From contig CAJMNM010000025.1 of the NCBI GenBank assembly GCA_905214795.1, positions 1 to 43,301 on the forward strand: a stretch of DNA of 43,301 bases, written 5' to 3'. The number at the start of each line of letters is the position of its first letter. Position 1 is the stretch's first letter. Origin of the DNA: an uncultured bacterium (GTDB lineage Bacteria; Bacteroidota; Bacteroidia; Bacteroidales; Bacteroidaceae). Positions 1 to 9,390 of the stretch are shown here, piece after piece. The translations under genes were made by a program, and so were the position numbers. Below the pieces are notes generated by a model, which saw nothing but the letters and a program-made list of their open reading frames with translations, had not been told where the DNA came from and made no database searches.

Positions 1-40
1 TCCAACTCTTTGGCAAGAGGCTTTGTTTTGTAAAGCGTTG

Positions 41-71
41 CAAAGGTACGCTTTTTTTTGATATTTACCAA
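41..71 (-). promoter_or_regulatory. Bacteroidetes-type promoter firing leftward out of the window
   Basis: Read on the minus strand, TTGG (68-71) is followed after exactly 19 nt by TACCTTTG (41-48). This matches the Bacteroidetes -33/-7 consensus (TTTG, 19-21 nt, TAnnTTTG). Transcription would start near position 37 and run leftward. The first bases of that transcript can form a small CTCTT/AAGAG hairpin. The gene it serves lies outside the window. Confidence 0.6.
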
Positions 72-160
72 TTAATTGCTGATTTTTTTCAATAATAATA
101 TGAAATATTTGCAACTTGATTTAGATAAGTCATATTTGTTCAGTGCTATAAGATTGAACT

Positions 161-1081
161 TTACATGTCTTTTAACTTCATTGTCTGGTATTTGTGAGGT
201 GAAAAACCAACCGCAGCCTTAAAATATTTCCCAAAAAAGGAAGAATTGGGGAAGTTTAACTGGTCGCTGACCTGTTGTACGGTATATTGTCCGGTTAATA
301 ATAAGGCTTGCGCTTCAAGGATAACATAATCTTTTATCCATTCACCGCCATGTCGTCCGCTTACTTGATAGATAATTTGTGAAAGATATTTGGGTGTAAT
401 GCATAATATACTGGCATAATAATTGATTTGGCGGTGTTCGTGATAATGTAACTGCACTTCTTCAAGAAAACGGTAAAATATACGTTGGTATCTGTTTTGC
501 GTGTAATTTTCATCTTTATCATAACGAGTGATATATTGATAAGCGTTACATATAAGAACCTGCAAATAGCCTGATAGTGCTTCTTTTTTTAATGAGAAAT
601 CAGATGATTCTAATTTATTACGCATCATTTGATAGATGGTCAGACATTCATTCATCTCAGCATCTTGTAAATGAATAACCGGTTGCTGCATATAATGATT
701 CCTTATAGACATGGTTTGTTTGGTTATATGACTTATGGAGTCTTGAAATGTAGATGCGATGACAGCAACTTGACTTGTTGGGTTTATTTCCAGGCATTCG
801 CCAAATGAGTTGGGAGGTATGATGATCATATCATTGTCATTAAGCGCGTATTCATTCAGATTGAGTCTGATACGTAATTTACCCCTTTTACAGAGTAGTA
901 TCATCGGAAATGTGGTTTTTACGGGGAAAGATGTTGTATATGATTGTATATTAGTAATTTGTGTGGTGCTTGAGTCGTATAAATTATCAGTAAGTATAAA
1001 TTCGTTGTTAAGATTAAGCATTCGTCCAGAGTCTGGAATCATCATTATTGTATAATCTTTTATATTTGAATGGCGTTTCAT
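161..1081 (-). CDS. AraC family transcriptional regulator
   Basis: A 306-residue protein with the usual two-part AraC layout. The N-terminal half is a beta-rich, cupin-like sensing region containing a DNDMIIIPPNS stretch near residue 85. The C-terminal 100 residues hold the paired helix-turn-helix DNA-binding domain: helix one around CITPKYLSQIIYQVSG, and the closing signature around LNFPNSSFFGKYFKAAVGFSPHKY. It lies head-to-head with an RND efflux operon starting at 1261, so its likely job is control of that pump; this is inferred from position. A TATATTTG -7 element on its strand lies at 1106-1113, and a candidate operator repeat pair lies in the shared intergenic region. The effector is unknown; sterols, bile acids, organic acids or drugs are all possible. 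Confidence 0.9.
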   Translation of the reverse strand: MKRHSNIKDYTIMMIPDSGRMLNLNNEFILTDNLYDSSTTQITNIQSYTTSFPVKTTFPMILLCKRGKLRIRLNLNEYALNDNDMIIIPPNSFGECLEINPTSQVAVIASTFQDSISHITKQTMSIRNHYMQQPVIHLQDAEMNECLTIYQMMRNKLESSDFSLKKEALSGYLQVLICNAYQYITRYDKDENYTQNRYQRIFYRFLEEVQLHYHEHRQINYYASILCITPKYLSQIIYQVSGRHGGEWIKDYVILEAQALLLTGQYTVQQVSDQLNFPNSSFFGKYFKAAVGFSPHKYQTMKLKDM

Positions 1082-1105
1082 GATGATATGTTATAATAAA
1101 TGTAG

Positions 1106-1113
1106 CAAATATA
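1106..1113 (-). promoter_or_regulatory. -7 element for the AraC regulator gene
   Basis: The minus strand reads TATATTTG, a perfect TAnnTTTG element 25 nt upstream of the regulator start. No TTTG-like -33 element is present at the expected distance; instead one copy of the TTTAGAACGTT repeat occupies that region. This suggests that a bound regulator affects its own promoter. Confidence 0.5.
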
Positions 1114-1118
1114 CGATA

Positions 1119-1181
1119 TTTAGAACGTTATTTCTTCTTTGATTAATATATTAAATGAAAAGATTTATCCTTTAGAACGTT
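1119..1181. promoter_or_regulatory. Candidate AraC operator: two exact 11-bp direct repeats
   Basis: TTTAGAACGTT occurs at 1119-1129 and again at 1171-1181, in the same orientation and 52 bp apart, which is close to five helical turns. The first copy abuts the regulator's own -7 element. The second lies about 40 bp upstream of the likely efflux operon promoter (TTTG at 1227-1230). Each copy contains the palindrome AACGTT. The arrangement fits an autoregulated divergent AraC control region; binding itself is inferred. Confidence 0.5.
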
Positions 1182-1260
1182 TTTATCGTCAATAAGATAG
1201 TAAAAGTAGTAAGGGAAAAGTAGAACTTTGCAACAAATCAAATTAAAGAGCGACACAATA

Positions 1261-2325
1261 ATGAATAAGTTAATTGTTTTATGTGGATGCTTGTTTATGA
1301 TGGCTTCTGTTGGCTGCCGTCGTGAAAAGCAGCATCAACCTTTTGTACGTAGTGTGGAACTGGTTAATCCTGTTAAAGTTGGGAATGAATCTATAAAAAA
1401 GTTCTCAGGTATAGTAAAAGAAGATGAGGAAATAAGCTTGTCATTTAAAACAGCTGGTCAGATTGAAAGAATTTATGTAAAGTCCGGTGATAAAGTGAAG
1501 AAAGGACAAATTATAGCCCGGTTGGATGTTGAAGATTATAAATTGGGGGTTGAGAATGCACAGGTTCAATATGAACAAATGGTGCGTGAGGTTGACAGAA
1601 TGAAACAGTTATATGAACATAAAAATATATCTGGAAATGATTATGATAAAGCGGTTTCCGGATTGAAGCAGTTGAAGGTACAACTGAAAAACAATCAGAA
1701 TAAATTATCATATACCATATTAAAGGCACCGGTTGATGGCATCATAGAGGATATTTATTTTGAACCGTCAGAATTGGTAAATGCAGGTACATCCATCGGG
1801 ACCTTATTGAAGGTTTCCAATATGGCAGTAGAATTTGATATACCTGTGAACCAATACCTTCGTCTTAAGGATGTGGTAAAATACGAGTGTCGTATGCCTT
1901 TTGCACCGAACAGGTCCATTATTATGCATTTTATGAGTGTGATGCCGAAAGCTGATGGTAATCAGCTTTATCGTGTTCGGCTGGCTTTTGATGATGCAAA
2001 AGAAATGGCAATAGCAGCAGGTATGAATGTTGAGATTGATATGTTTTTTAAGGACGATAATGGTACCGGACAGTATACTTTGCCTTTACATGCAGTTTGT
2101 AAAAAAGGAGACAGTACTTATGTTTGGGTGATGGACAAGCAGCATAAAGTGCAAAAGCGTTATGTAGAGTTGGTGGGCCTGAGTGATAATGGTGATGCTT
2201 TGATTTCAGCTGGGCTGACTGGTTCTGAGCAAATAGTCAAAGCAGGAGTACATGTGTTACAGGAAAATGAGACCGTAAAGGTAATTGCGCCCTCATCAGA
2301 TACGAATATAGGAGGATTACTGTGA
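1261..2325 (+). CDS. RND efflux membrane fusion protein (periplasmic adaptor lipoprotein)
   Basis: This is the HlyD/AcrA-type adaptor of a tripartite efflux pump, linking the inner-membrane pump to the outer-membrane channel. I place the start at the ATG at 1261 (354 residues). The longer reading from a TTG at 1228 would spoil the signal sequence and would begin inside the probable -7 region. The N-terminus is a lipoprotein signal with the lipobox ASVGC. It is followed by a beta-barrel/lipoyl half (IYVKSGDKVKKGQIIARLD), a coiled-coil hairpin (about residues 85-140) and the returning lipoyl half (LKAPVDGIIEDIYFEPSELV). The stop codon overlaps the start of the pump gene, showing tight coupling. 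Substrate cannot be read from sequence. Confidence 0.9.
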   Translation: MNKLIVLCGCLFMMASVGCRREKQHQPFVRSVELVNPVKVGNESIKKFSGIVKEDEEISLSFKTAGQIERIYVKSGDKVKKGQIIARLDVEDYKLGVENAQVQYEQMVREVDRMKQLYEHKNISGNDYDKAVSGLKQLKVQLKNNQNKLSYTILKAPVDGIIEDIYFEPSELVNAGTSIGTLLKVSNMAVEFDIPVNQYLRLKDVVKYECRMPFAPNRSIIMHFMSVMPKADGNQLYRVRLAFDDAKEMAIAAGMNVEIDMFFKDDNGTGQYTLPLHAVCKKGDSTYVWVMDKQHKVQKRYVELVGLSDNGDALISAGLTGSEQIVKAGVHVLQENETVKVIAPSSDTNIGGLL

Positions 2326-5300
2326 TGAGAATTACTGAATATTTTGTAAAGAGACCTGTGCTTTTCTGGTCTTTGATGGTTGGTATCATATTTGCAGGTA
2401 CTATTTCATTTATACAAATGCCCAAATTAGAGGATCCGGCTGTCGCTGTTAAGCAAGCTATGGTAGTTATACCATATCCTGGAGCTAGTGCTCATGAAGT
2501 GGAGCTGAATGTGGCTCAATTGATGGAGGATGAGTTGAGGGCACTGCCAGATGTGAAAAGCATCAAGACGGAATGTCAGAATGGTTCGGCTATGTTGACA
2601 GTAGAATTTAAAATGACCGTATTAATGAAAGATCTTGAACAGCATTTTGATCTTTTACGACGTAAGGTTAACGATGCTGGTTCAAGGCTTCCGCAAGGTT
2701 GTTATCAGCCAATTGTTATTGATGATATGATGGATGTTTATGGAATTTTCTATGCCATGACATCTGATGGCTATGATTATCCGGAAATGAATCGTTACGC
2801 TAAGTTGATTCGTCGTGAGTTGCTGAATGTAAAAGGAGTAAAACGCATTAATATAGTAGGTAATCGTGATGAAGTTATTAATATAGTTTTATCAAAAGAG
2901 AAGATTTCCCGTAATGGTATTATTCCTACTCAAATTATGACTGCATTGCAAAATGCAGGAAAGACGGTGAATGCCGGGACCTATTTAAATGGTACTGATC
3001 GATTTCAGATTCGTGTAAATGATGCTGTTAAGAATGAGGATGACATTCGTAATCTGCTTATTACTACAACAAATGGCAAGCAACTCAAAATTGGTGATAT
3101 AGCACAGGTAAAACGAGAATATTCAGAACCCCAACGCAATGGATTTTTCGTTAACGGAAAGCCAGCTCTGGCAATTTGTGTGGCAATGGAAAGCGATGCA
3201 ATTGTACCCGATGTAGGTAAGGCTGTAGAAGAAAAACTGGCTTCATTAGAGACTAGATTACCGGTTGGCTTGAATATGGAAAAGATTTTTTTCCAACCGG
3301 AGAAAGTTGATGAAGCTATCAGTTCTTTTATGATAAATTTATTGGAATCGGTAGTAATTGTCATTCTGGTTCTGATATTTACAATGGGCTACCGTAGTGG
3401 ATTGATTATAGGTTTTGGTCTTGTCTTGACTATTGCTGTTTCTTTTCCTATTCTTTTGACATGTGGCACTACTTTACAGCGTATTTCCTTAGGAGCTTTT
3501 ATTGTAGCCATGGGAATGTTGGTTGATAATGCGATTGTTATTATGGACGGTATTCTGATTGATAAGAAAAGAGGTCTTCCAAAGGACATCTATTTATATC
3601 GTATCGGAAAGAATACGGCCATGCCCTTATTAGGTGCTACAATTATTGCTGCATCTACATTCATCAGTGTGTATTTGTCTCCTGATTCGGCCGGAGAATA
3701 TGCTCATGATTTGTTTCTAGTATTATGTGTCAGTCTTTTGGCCAGTTGGGTATTGGCATTGGTTCAGGTTCCTGTATGTGCAAAAAGCTGGTTACCGGAA
3801 GAGGTGCGTAAAAACGATACTGAGGATAACAGAATAATGGATTCAGCGGTTCATCGTTTTGTGCGAAAAACTATTGTGTTCTTGATTGAACATAAAAAAA
3901 CAACTATTATAGTTTCTGTATTTGCATTATTGTTGTCTGTTTACGGGATGACACGTGTTAAAAATCTTTTTTTCCCCGATTTTGATTATAAACAATTTGT
4001 TGTAGAATGTTATTTCCCCTCTCAGACAAACCCAAACGATGTGCGAGATGAATTATTGAGCATGAGCACATTATTACAGAAAAATGATAAGATAGAACGT
4101 GTGGCTGTCAGTATGGGAAGTGCGCCGGCACATTATTGTTTGGTTCGTCCTATGACTTCGGGAGGAGATTGTTATGGAGAATTAATGGTCGACTGTAAAG
4201 ATTATGCCACAGTGACAGAACAGATTCCATTAATCAAGAAGCAATTAAGACAAGCCTATCCCGATGCGTATATCCGAATAAGGAAATACAATTTTTCAAT
4301 AGCAACCTCACATACCGTTGAAGTTGAGTTTACTGGTCCCGACCCGGTCGTGTTACGCCAACTCAGTAAACAGGCAGAAGATATTATGCGCCGTTGTCCT
4401 TATGTAGATCCTTATTCTGTGGAAAATAATTGGCATCCTAAAAGTAAGATCCTTGTTGCCGATTTTGTCCGTCAGGATGCACTTCGTGCCGGCATAGGCA
4501 GAGGCGACGTCGCTAATGCTTTAATGGCTGCAACTGACGGTCTGCCGGTTGGTATACTCACAAATCAGGATCGTAATGTTATTGTGAATCTTCAGATACG
4601 TCAGGAAGATGGTAATAAAATAAAAGATCTCAATAATATTCCCGTATGGACTATGATGAATATGAATTTAAGTGATGATGACGTAAGTCAGGCTGTAACC
4701 GGTGGAAAAAGTATTTCGGATATGCAGGATAAGATTTTTCGCAGTACTCCTCTTAACACTGTAACTAAGGGCATACGGTTGGATTGGGAAGATGATGTTG
4801 TTAAACGTGTTAATGGCTGTCGGGCGATAGAAGCAGAGTGCGATCCGGATTATGAACAATACGATGCGACGCCGGCGAAAGTTTTGGAGACCATTCGGGA
4901 TGATATTGAAAGCATTCCATTACCTGATGGTTATCAGCGCCGATGGGTCGGAGAAATAGAACTTCAAAGCGATGCCATAGGTAATCTGATGAAATATACG
5001 CCTATTACGATTTTTCTTATATTGGGTATATTGTTGCTGCTATTTAATAATTGGAAGAAAGTGATACTTATTCTTATATGTTTTCCTTTCGTAATATGTG
5101 GTATTACACCGGCTTTACTGATATGCAATCAACCATTTACATTCATGGCAATAATTGGTTTAATGGGATTGATAGGAATGATGGTAAAGAATTCTATTGT
5201 TCTGGTAGATGAAATCAACCGTTTATACAGCGAGGAACATCAACATCCATATGATGCTGTGCTAAATGCCACAGTGTCGAGAGTTCGGCCTGTTATTATG

Positions 5301-5468
5301 GCTTCATTAACTACCATTGTAGGTATGATTCCTTTGGTTAATGATCCGATGTATGGTTCCATGGCAGTAACTATTATGGCAGGTCTGACAGTCGGTACTA
5401 TAATAACGCTGATTCTTCTTCCTTTATTTTATACGGCATTTTTTCATGTCAGAAAACCTCTTGACTGA
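2325..5468 (+). CDS. RND family inner-membrane efflux transporter (AcrB-like)
   Basis: A proton-driven multidrug-type pump of about 1047 residues, the normal length for the HAE/AcrB group. The ATG at 2325 is preferred over the GTG at 2322 because GGAGG (2311-2315) sits 9 nt upstream of it. The protein has the expected duplicated plan: TM1 near the N-terminus, a large periplasmic loop, TM2-6, a second periplasmic loop and TM8-12. The TM4 relay motif reads GMLVDNAIV (around residue 400), with Asp-Asn where AcrB has Asp-Asp; Asp-Asn also occurs in other RND pumps. The TM10 lysine is present in GMMVKNSIVLVDE (around residue 955). The gene overlaps the adaptor upstream and is followed after 32 nt by the outer-membrane channel gene. 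Confidence 0.93.
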   Translation: MRITEYFVKRPVLFWSLMVGIIFAGTISFIQMPKLEDPAVAVKQAMVVIPYPGASAHEVELNVAQLMEDELRALPDVKSIKTECQNGSAMLTVEFKMTVLMKDLEQHFDLLRRKVNDAGSRLPQGCYQPIVIDDMMDVYGIFYAMTSDGYDYPEMNRYAKLIRRELLNVKGVKRINIVGNRDEVINIVLSKEKISRNGIIPTQIMTALQNAGKTVNAGTYLNGTDRFQIRVNDAVKNEDDIRNLLITTTNGKQLKIGDIAQVKREYSEPQRNGFFVNGKPALAICVAMESDAIVPDVGKAVEEKLASLETRLPVGLNMEKIFFQPEKVDEAISSFMINLLESVVIVILVLIFTMGYRSGLIIGFGLVLTIAVSFPILLTCGTTLQRISLGAFIVAMGMLVDNAIVIMDGILIDKKRGLPKDIYLYRIGKNTAMPLLGATIIAASTFISVYLSPDSAGEYAHDLFLVLCVSLLASWVLALVQVPVCAKSWLPEEVRKNDTEDNRIMDSAVHRFVRKTIVFLIEHKKTTIIVSVFALLLSVYGMTRVKNLFFPDFDYKQFVVECYFPSQTNPNDVRDELLSMSTLLQKNDKIERVAVSMGSAPAHYCLVRPMTSGGDCYGELMVDCKDYATVTEQIPLIKKQLRQAYPDAYIRIRKYNFSIATSHTVEVEFTGPDPVVLRQLSKQAEDIMRRCPYVDPYSVENNWHPKSKILVADFVRQDALRAGIGRGDVANALMAATDGLPVGILTNQDRNVIVNLQIRQEDGNKIKDLNNIPVWTMMNMNLSDDDVSQAVTGGKSISDMQDKIFRSTPLNTVTKGIRLDWEDDVVKRVNGCRAIEAECDPDYEQYDATPAKVLETIRDDIESIPLPDGYQRRWVGEIELQSDAIGNLMKYTPITIFLILGILLLLFNNWKKVILILICFPFVICGITPALLICNQPFTFMAIIGLMGLIGMMVKNSIVLVDEINRLYSEEHQHPYDAVLNATVSRVRPVIMASLTTIVGMIPLVNDPMYGSMAVTIMAGLTVGTIITLILLPLFYTAFFHVRKPLD

Positions 5469-5500
5469 CAAATATTAACATCAATGGAGAATAATTGAAA

Positions 5501-6808
5501 ATGAAAAAAGAATTAATTATATTATGTATTGCAGTTGTTAATGTTTCAACGTTGTTTGCGCAACATCCGTTAAGCCTTTCACAACAGCAATGTCGCCAAA
5601 TGGCCTTGGATTATAATGAAATGCTTAAGAAAGCCGATAACAAGGTGCGGCAAGCAGAACTGGATAAAGCAGTTGCTTTTGCTTCCTATCTTCCCAAATT
5701 TGAAGGAAGTCTGACCGGAACATACTTATTTCCCGATATGGATGTCATGGGGTCTGAGTTACAAATGCGTGGAATGTACATGGCTGGTATTTCCTTAATC
5801 CAACCTGTTTATTCCGGTGGAAAAATCAGAACGGCTAACAAGTTGGCAGAGATTGGTGAAGAATGCGCCAAAGAACAGCTGAGAAAGACGCGTATGGATG
5901 TAATCGCTGAAGCTGATAAAGCTTATTGGACATATGTTGCAGTGCTCGAGAAGGTTAAGATGTTGGATTCTTATGAGAAACAAATGTTGGCCTTATATGA
6001 TATGGCCTCAGAAAGTGTTAATGCGGAATTGTCAACAGAGAATGATTTGTTACGAATTTCGGCTAAGCGCAGTGAAATCCAGTATCAGCTTCAGAAAGTA
6101 AGGAATGGGGCCGATTTGTGTCGTATTTCGTTATGTCATGTGATTGGTGCAGGTTTTGATACGATGATTGAACCGGTTGATACTGTATTGAAAATTAATG
6201 CACCATCTGAAATGTCAGAAGATATTTCATCGCGTCCGGAATTCAGATTACTGCAGAAACAGGTCGATGCCGGTCTGCAACAAGTTAAACTGGCAAGAGC
6301 AGACATACTTCCAACAATAGGCCTTTCTGCCGGATATGCTTATTATGGAAATGTCAAACTGAATGGGGTAGCGATGGATGCTCTAGGAAACGCACATCCT
6401 TATACCCAGAAATTTGACGATGGTTTTGGATTGGCAATGGCTTCCGTATCTATTCCGGTTTTCAGTTGGGGCGCAGGATTAAAAAAAATAAAGAAAGCAC
6501 GAATAGAGGCAGAAAATGCTCGTCTTGATATGACACATAATGTAAAGTTAATGAATATTGAGGTCCGTCAGGCCGTGCAGAATGTAAAAGATGGATATCA
6601 ATTGGTTCAGACTGCTACCATCGGTTTGCAGCTTGCAGAAAGAAATCTTCAGCAAATGACACAAAAATATGAAGTGTCAATGGCGACATTGACCGATTTG
6701 CTTGATGCTCAAAGTCAATGGCAGACGGCCAAAAGTAATTTTATTGAAGCTCAGACACAATATAAAATATATGAGACTGAATATCTAAAGAAAACAGGAA
6801 AGTTGTAA
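5501..6808 (+). CDS. TolC-like outer-membrane efflux protein
   Basis: Outer-membrane channel of the tripartite pump, 435 residues, close to the usual TolC/OprM length. The ATG at 5501 is preferred to the upstream TTG at 5495: TGGAGA (5484-5489) lies at a good distance and the signal peptide then starts cleanly, ending near LFAQ. Two repeats of the OEP domain are visible. Each has long amphipathic helices (about residues 20-210 and 225-430) broken by beta segments such as GISLIQPVYSGGK and ASVSIPVFSWGAG, which would form the barrel strands. It is the last gene of the efflux operon; a hairpin terminator follows within 15 nt. Confidence 0.9.
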   Translation: MKKELIILCIAVVNVSTLFAQHPLSLSQQQCRQMALDYNEMLKKADNKVRQAELDKAVAFASYLPKFEGSLTGTYLFPDMDVMGSELQMRGMYMAGISLIQPVYSGGKIRTANKLAEIGEECAKEQLRKTRMDVIAEADKAYWTYVAVLEKVKMLDSYEKQMLALYDMASESVNAELSTENDLLRISAKRSEIQYQLQKVRNGADLCRISLCHVIGAGFDTMIEPVDTVLKINAPSEMSEDISSRPEFRLLQKQVDAGLQQVKLARADILPTIGLSAGYAYYGNVKLNGVAMDALGNAHPYTQKFDDGFGLAMASVSIPVFSWGAGLKKIKKARIEAENARLDMTHNVKLMNIEVRQAVQNVKDGYQLVQTATIGLQLAERNLQQMTQKYEVSMATLTDLLDAQSQWQTAKSNFIEAQTQYKIYETEYLKKTGKL

Positions 6809-6821
6809 ATAACAGAATATA

Positions 6822-6863
6822 AAAAAGCCGACAGAAAGTATTTTGATTTTCTGCCGGCTTTTG
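6822..6863. terminator. Bidirectional rho-independent terminator
   Basis: AAAAGCCG-a-CAGAAA pairs with TTTCTG-c-CGGCTTTT around an 8-9 nt loop, giving a stem of about 14 pairs with one mismatch. It has an A-run on the left and a T-run on the right, so it can end both the efflux operon (plus) and the ATP synthase operon (minus), which converge here. Confidence 0.85.
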
Positions 6864-6902
6864 CAAAAGTATTAGTAACTTCTGCGCTGAGAGTTAATGC
6901 TT

Positions 6903-7778
6903 TTATGCCATTGAACCACTGACAATATCCAATAATTCATTTGTAATTACTTGCTGTCTGCTCTTGTTATATTGCAGAGTAAGATCCTGAAGTAAATCGT
7001 TTGCATTGTCTGTGGCAACCTGCATGGCCATTGTACGTGCGGCATGTTCAGAAGCATTAGCGTCGAGCAGTGCCGTAAAGAGTTGTGTACGCAAAACCTG
7101 AGGTAACAGCTGTTTCATGAAGATTTCAGCCGATGGTTCTATGATATAATCAGCATTATAATCCGTTTTATGTGAATCATTTTCATTTTGTCTGCTGATA
7201 TCTATAGGTAGAAACGGCTTTAATGTCAGTATCTGAGTGGCTGTAGATTTAAAATGATTGTAAAGTAAATCTACGCTGTCAAAGTCTTCCTGCTCAAATC
7301 GTTTTGTCAGTTCGTCTGCCAGTTGATAGGCTTCTTCACGATTAGGCTTGTCTGCCATATGAATAAATTGGCCGGCTGGAGTAAAACCAGCTTTACATAC
7401 AGCCTCTTCTATTTTACGTCCTATAGGATAAATGATAAGATTGTCACGGCCTAAGGACTCATGAGCTTCCACCCACTCGCGGAAGTGATGGATGACATTT
7501 GAATTGTATCCACCGCATAGACTGCCATTTGAAGCAAAAACCACCAATGCGGCTTTTTTTACCGGACGTGTAGTGGTGAGTAACGTATCCACTTCCGGAT
7601 TCGACTCTAGAAAACTGTTTAGAATATATGACAGTTTTTCTTCGTATGGCAACATGCCCTCTATGCGTTCCTGCGCCTTGTGTAACTTGGCCGAAGCCAC
7701 CATCTTCATGGCAGAGGTAATCTTGAGTGTACCATTTACTGACGCAATTCGTCCTTTTACTTCTTTTAGTGAGGCCAT
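6903..7778 (-). CDS. atpG: F1Fo ATP synthase subunit gamma
   Basis: Central rotor shaft of F1; it turns inside the alpha3beta3 ring and couples proton flow to ATP synthesis. The 291-residue protein opens with the conserved gamma start (MASLKEVKGRI, then ITSAMKMVASAKL) and ends with the matching C-terminal helix (QVITNELLDIVSGSMA). These two helices form the coiled-coil shaft. The middle holds the Rossmann-like domain (GSLCGGYNSNV). It is the last gene of the operon, 5 nt downstream of atpA, and a terminator lies just beyond. Confidence 0.97.
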   Translation of the reverse strand: MASLKEVKGRIASVNGTLKITSAMKMVASAKLHKAQERIEGMLPYEEKLSYILNSFLESNPEVDTLLTTTRPVKKAALVVFASNGSLCGGYNSNVIHHFREWVEAHESLGRDNLIIYPIGRKIEEAVCKAGFTPAGQFIHMADKPNREEAYQLADELTKRFEQEDFDSVDLLYNHFKSTATQILTLKPFLPIDISRQNENDSHKTDYNADYIIEPSAEIFMKQLLPQVLRTQLFTALLDANASEHAARTMAMQVATDNANDLLQDLTLQYNKSRQQVITNELLDIVSGSMA

Positions 7779-7783
7779 AACTG

Positions 7784-9370
7784 TCAGGATTTAAAAATTA
7801 AAGCTGTTTCAGCCGCTACCTGCTCAATAATTGCTGTGACGTTATCATCTATTTTTCCGGATGCAAGCACATCAAGCACATCATTCTGATGACTGGCACG
7901 AAGACTTTCCAGAAATTCTTTCTGAAAATCTCTTACCTTGTTTATAGGCACGTCTTTCATCAAACCGTGAGTGCCACAGTAGAGAATGGCAACCTGTTCA
8001 CTTACCGGCATAGGTGAGTATTGAGGCTGTATAAGAAGCTCATTGTTCTTACGTCCACGGTCAAGGGTCATTGCGGTTACAGCGTCAATATCATTGTTGA
8101 ATTTAGAAAAGGCTTCCAGTTCTCGGAATTGAGCCTGGTCTATTTTTAATGTACCGGCAACTTTCTTCATACACTTGATCTGTGCGCTACCACCGACACG
8201 CGATACAGAGATACCCACGTTGATGGCCGGACGGAATCCTTGGTTAAACAGATTTGTTTCAAGGAATATCTGACCGTCGGTAATAGAGATCACATTTGTC
8301 GGAATGTAAGCCGACACATCACCTGCCTGGGTTTCGATGATAGGCAGAGCTGTAAGTGAGCCGCCACATTTTACCTTACCTTTCAAACTTTCCGGCAAAT
8401 CGTTCATTTGTTCAGCCACTTCTTGCTGATTGATAATTTTGGCGGCACGTTCCAACAAACGGGAATGAAGGTAAAAAATATCTCCCGGATAGGCTTCACG
8501 GCCTGACGGACGACGCAGAATCAAAGATACCTCACGATATGCGACGGCCTGTTTGGACAAATCATCATAAACCACTAATGCGTGGCGGCCCGTATCGCGG
8601 AAATATTCACCAATGGCAGCTCCTGCGAAAGGTGCAAAATATTGTAAGGCTGCCGGGTCGGCCGCTGTTGCGGCAACTACAACCGTATAGTCCATGGCAC
8701 CCTTTTCACGTAGTGTGTTTACAATATTTGCTACAGTTGAACCTTTCTGACCCACTGCAACATAAATACAGTAAACAGGATTTCCGGCTTCGTAGTTTGC
8801 CCGTTGGTTAATGATTGTGTCAATGGCAATGGCTGTTTTTCCGGTTTGACGGTCGCCGATAATCAACTCACGCTGTCCGCGGCCGATAGGAATCATCGCA
8901 TCAATTGCTTTCAGGCCGGTTTGTAACGGTTCTGATACAGGTTGACGGAATATGACTCCCGGAGCCTTTCGTTCAAGCGGCATTTCGCAAAGGTCGCCAC
9001 CAATGACACCACGGCCGTCGAGTGGCATACCCAATGGGTCGATGACACGGCCAAGCATGTGTTCGCTGACTTTGATGGAAGCGATACGTTTGGTACGTTT
9101 TACAACCATACCTTCACGAATCTGGTCGGTAGGACCTAAAAGTACCGCACCGACATTGTCCTCTTCCAGATTCATGACAACTGCCATGATACCGTTTTCA
9201 AATTCCAACAGTTCGTTAGCTTCGGCTTTTTGTAATCCGTATATACGGGCTACGCCATCGCTAACCTGCAATACGGTTCCGATTTCGTCATATTGAACAG
9301 CCGCATTGATGCCTTTGAGTTGCTGAAGCAACACTTCAGACACTTCACTTGGTTTTATATTGTCAGACAT
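7784..9370 (-). CDS. atpA: F1Fo ATP synthase subunit alpha
   Basis: Non-catalytic nucleotide-binding subunit of F1, 528 residues. The Walker A loop GDRQTGKT is at residues 172-179, and VVYDDLSKQA provides the Walker B region. The family signature PGREAYPGDIFYLHSRLLERAA follows in slightly altered form (PSGREAYPGDIFYLHSRL). The N-terminal beta-barrel and the C-terminal helical domain are both present, so the protein is full length. It lies 20 nt after atpH and 5 nt before atpG. Confidence 0.98.
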   Translation of the reverse strand: MSDNIKPSEVSEVLLQQLKGINAAVQYDEIGTVLQVSDGVARIYGLQKAEANELLEFENGIMAVVMNLEEDNVGAVLLGPTDQIREGMVVKRTKRIASIKVSEHMLGRVIDPLGMPLDGRGVIGGDLCEMPLERKAPGVIFRQPVSEPLQTGLKAIDAMIPIGRGQRELIIGDRQTGKTAIAIDTIINQRANYEAGNPVYCIYVAVGQKGSTVANIVNTLREKGAMDYTVVVAATAADPAALQYFAPFAGAAIGEYFRDTGRHALVVYDDLSKQAVAYREVSLILRRPSGREAYPGDIFYLHSRLLERAAKIINQQEVAEQMNDLPESLKGKVKCGGSLTALPIIETQAGDVSAYIPTNVISITDGQIFLETNLFNQGFRPAINVGISVSRVGGSAQIKCMKKVAGTLKIDQAQFRELEAFSKFNNDIDAVTAMTLDRGRKNNELLIQPQYSPMPVSEQVAILYCGTHGLMKDVPINKVRDFQKEFLESLRASHQNDVLDVLASGKIDDNVTAIIEQVAAETALIFKS

Positions 9371-9390
9371 ATTTCTGTTCTAAAAAGAGG

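Noticed and set aside
1..40. Possible tRNA or ncRNA end at the left edge
   Set aside because: A small hairpin is present, but too little sequence is in the window to tell a leader from an RNA gene.
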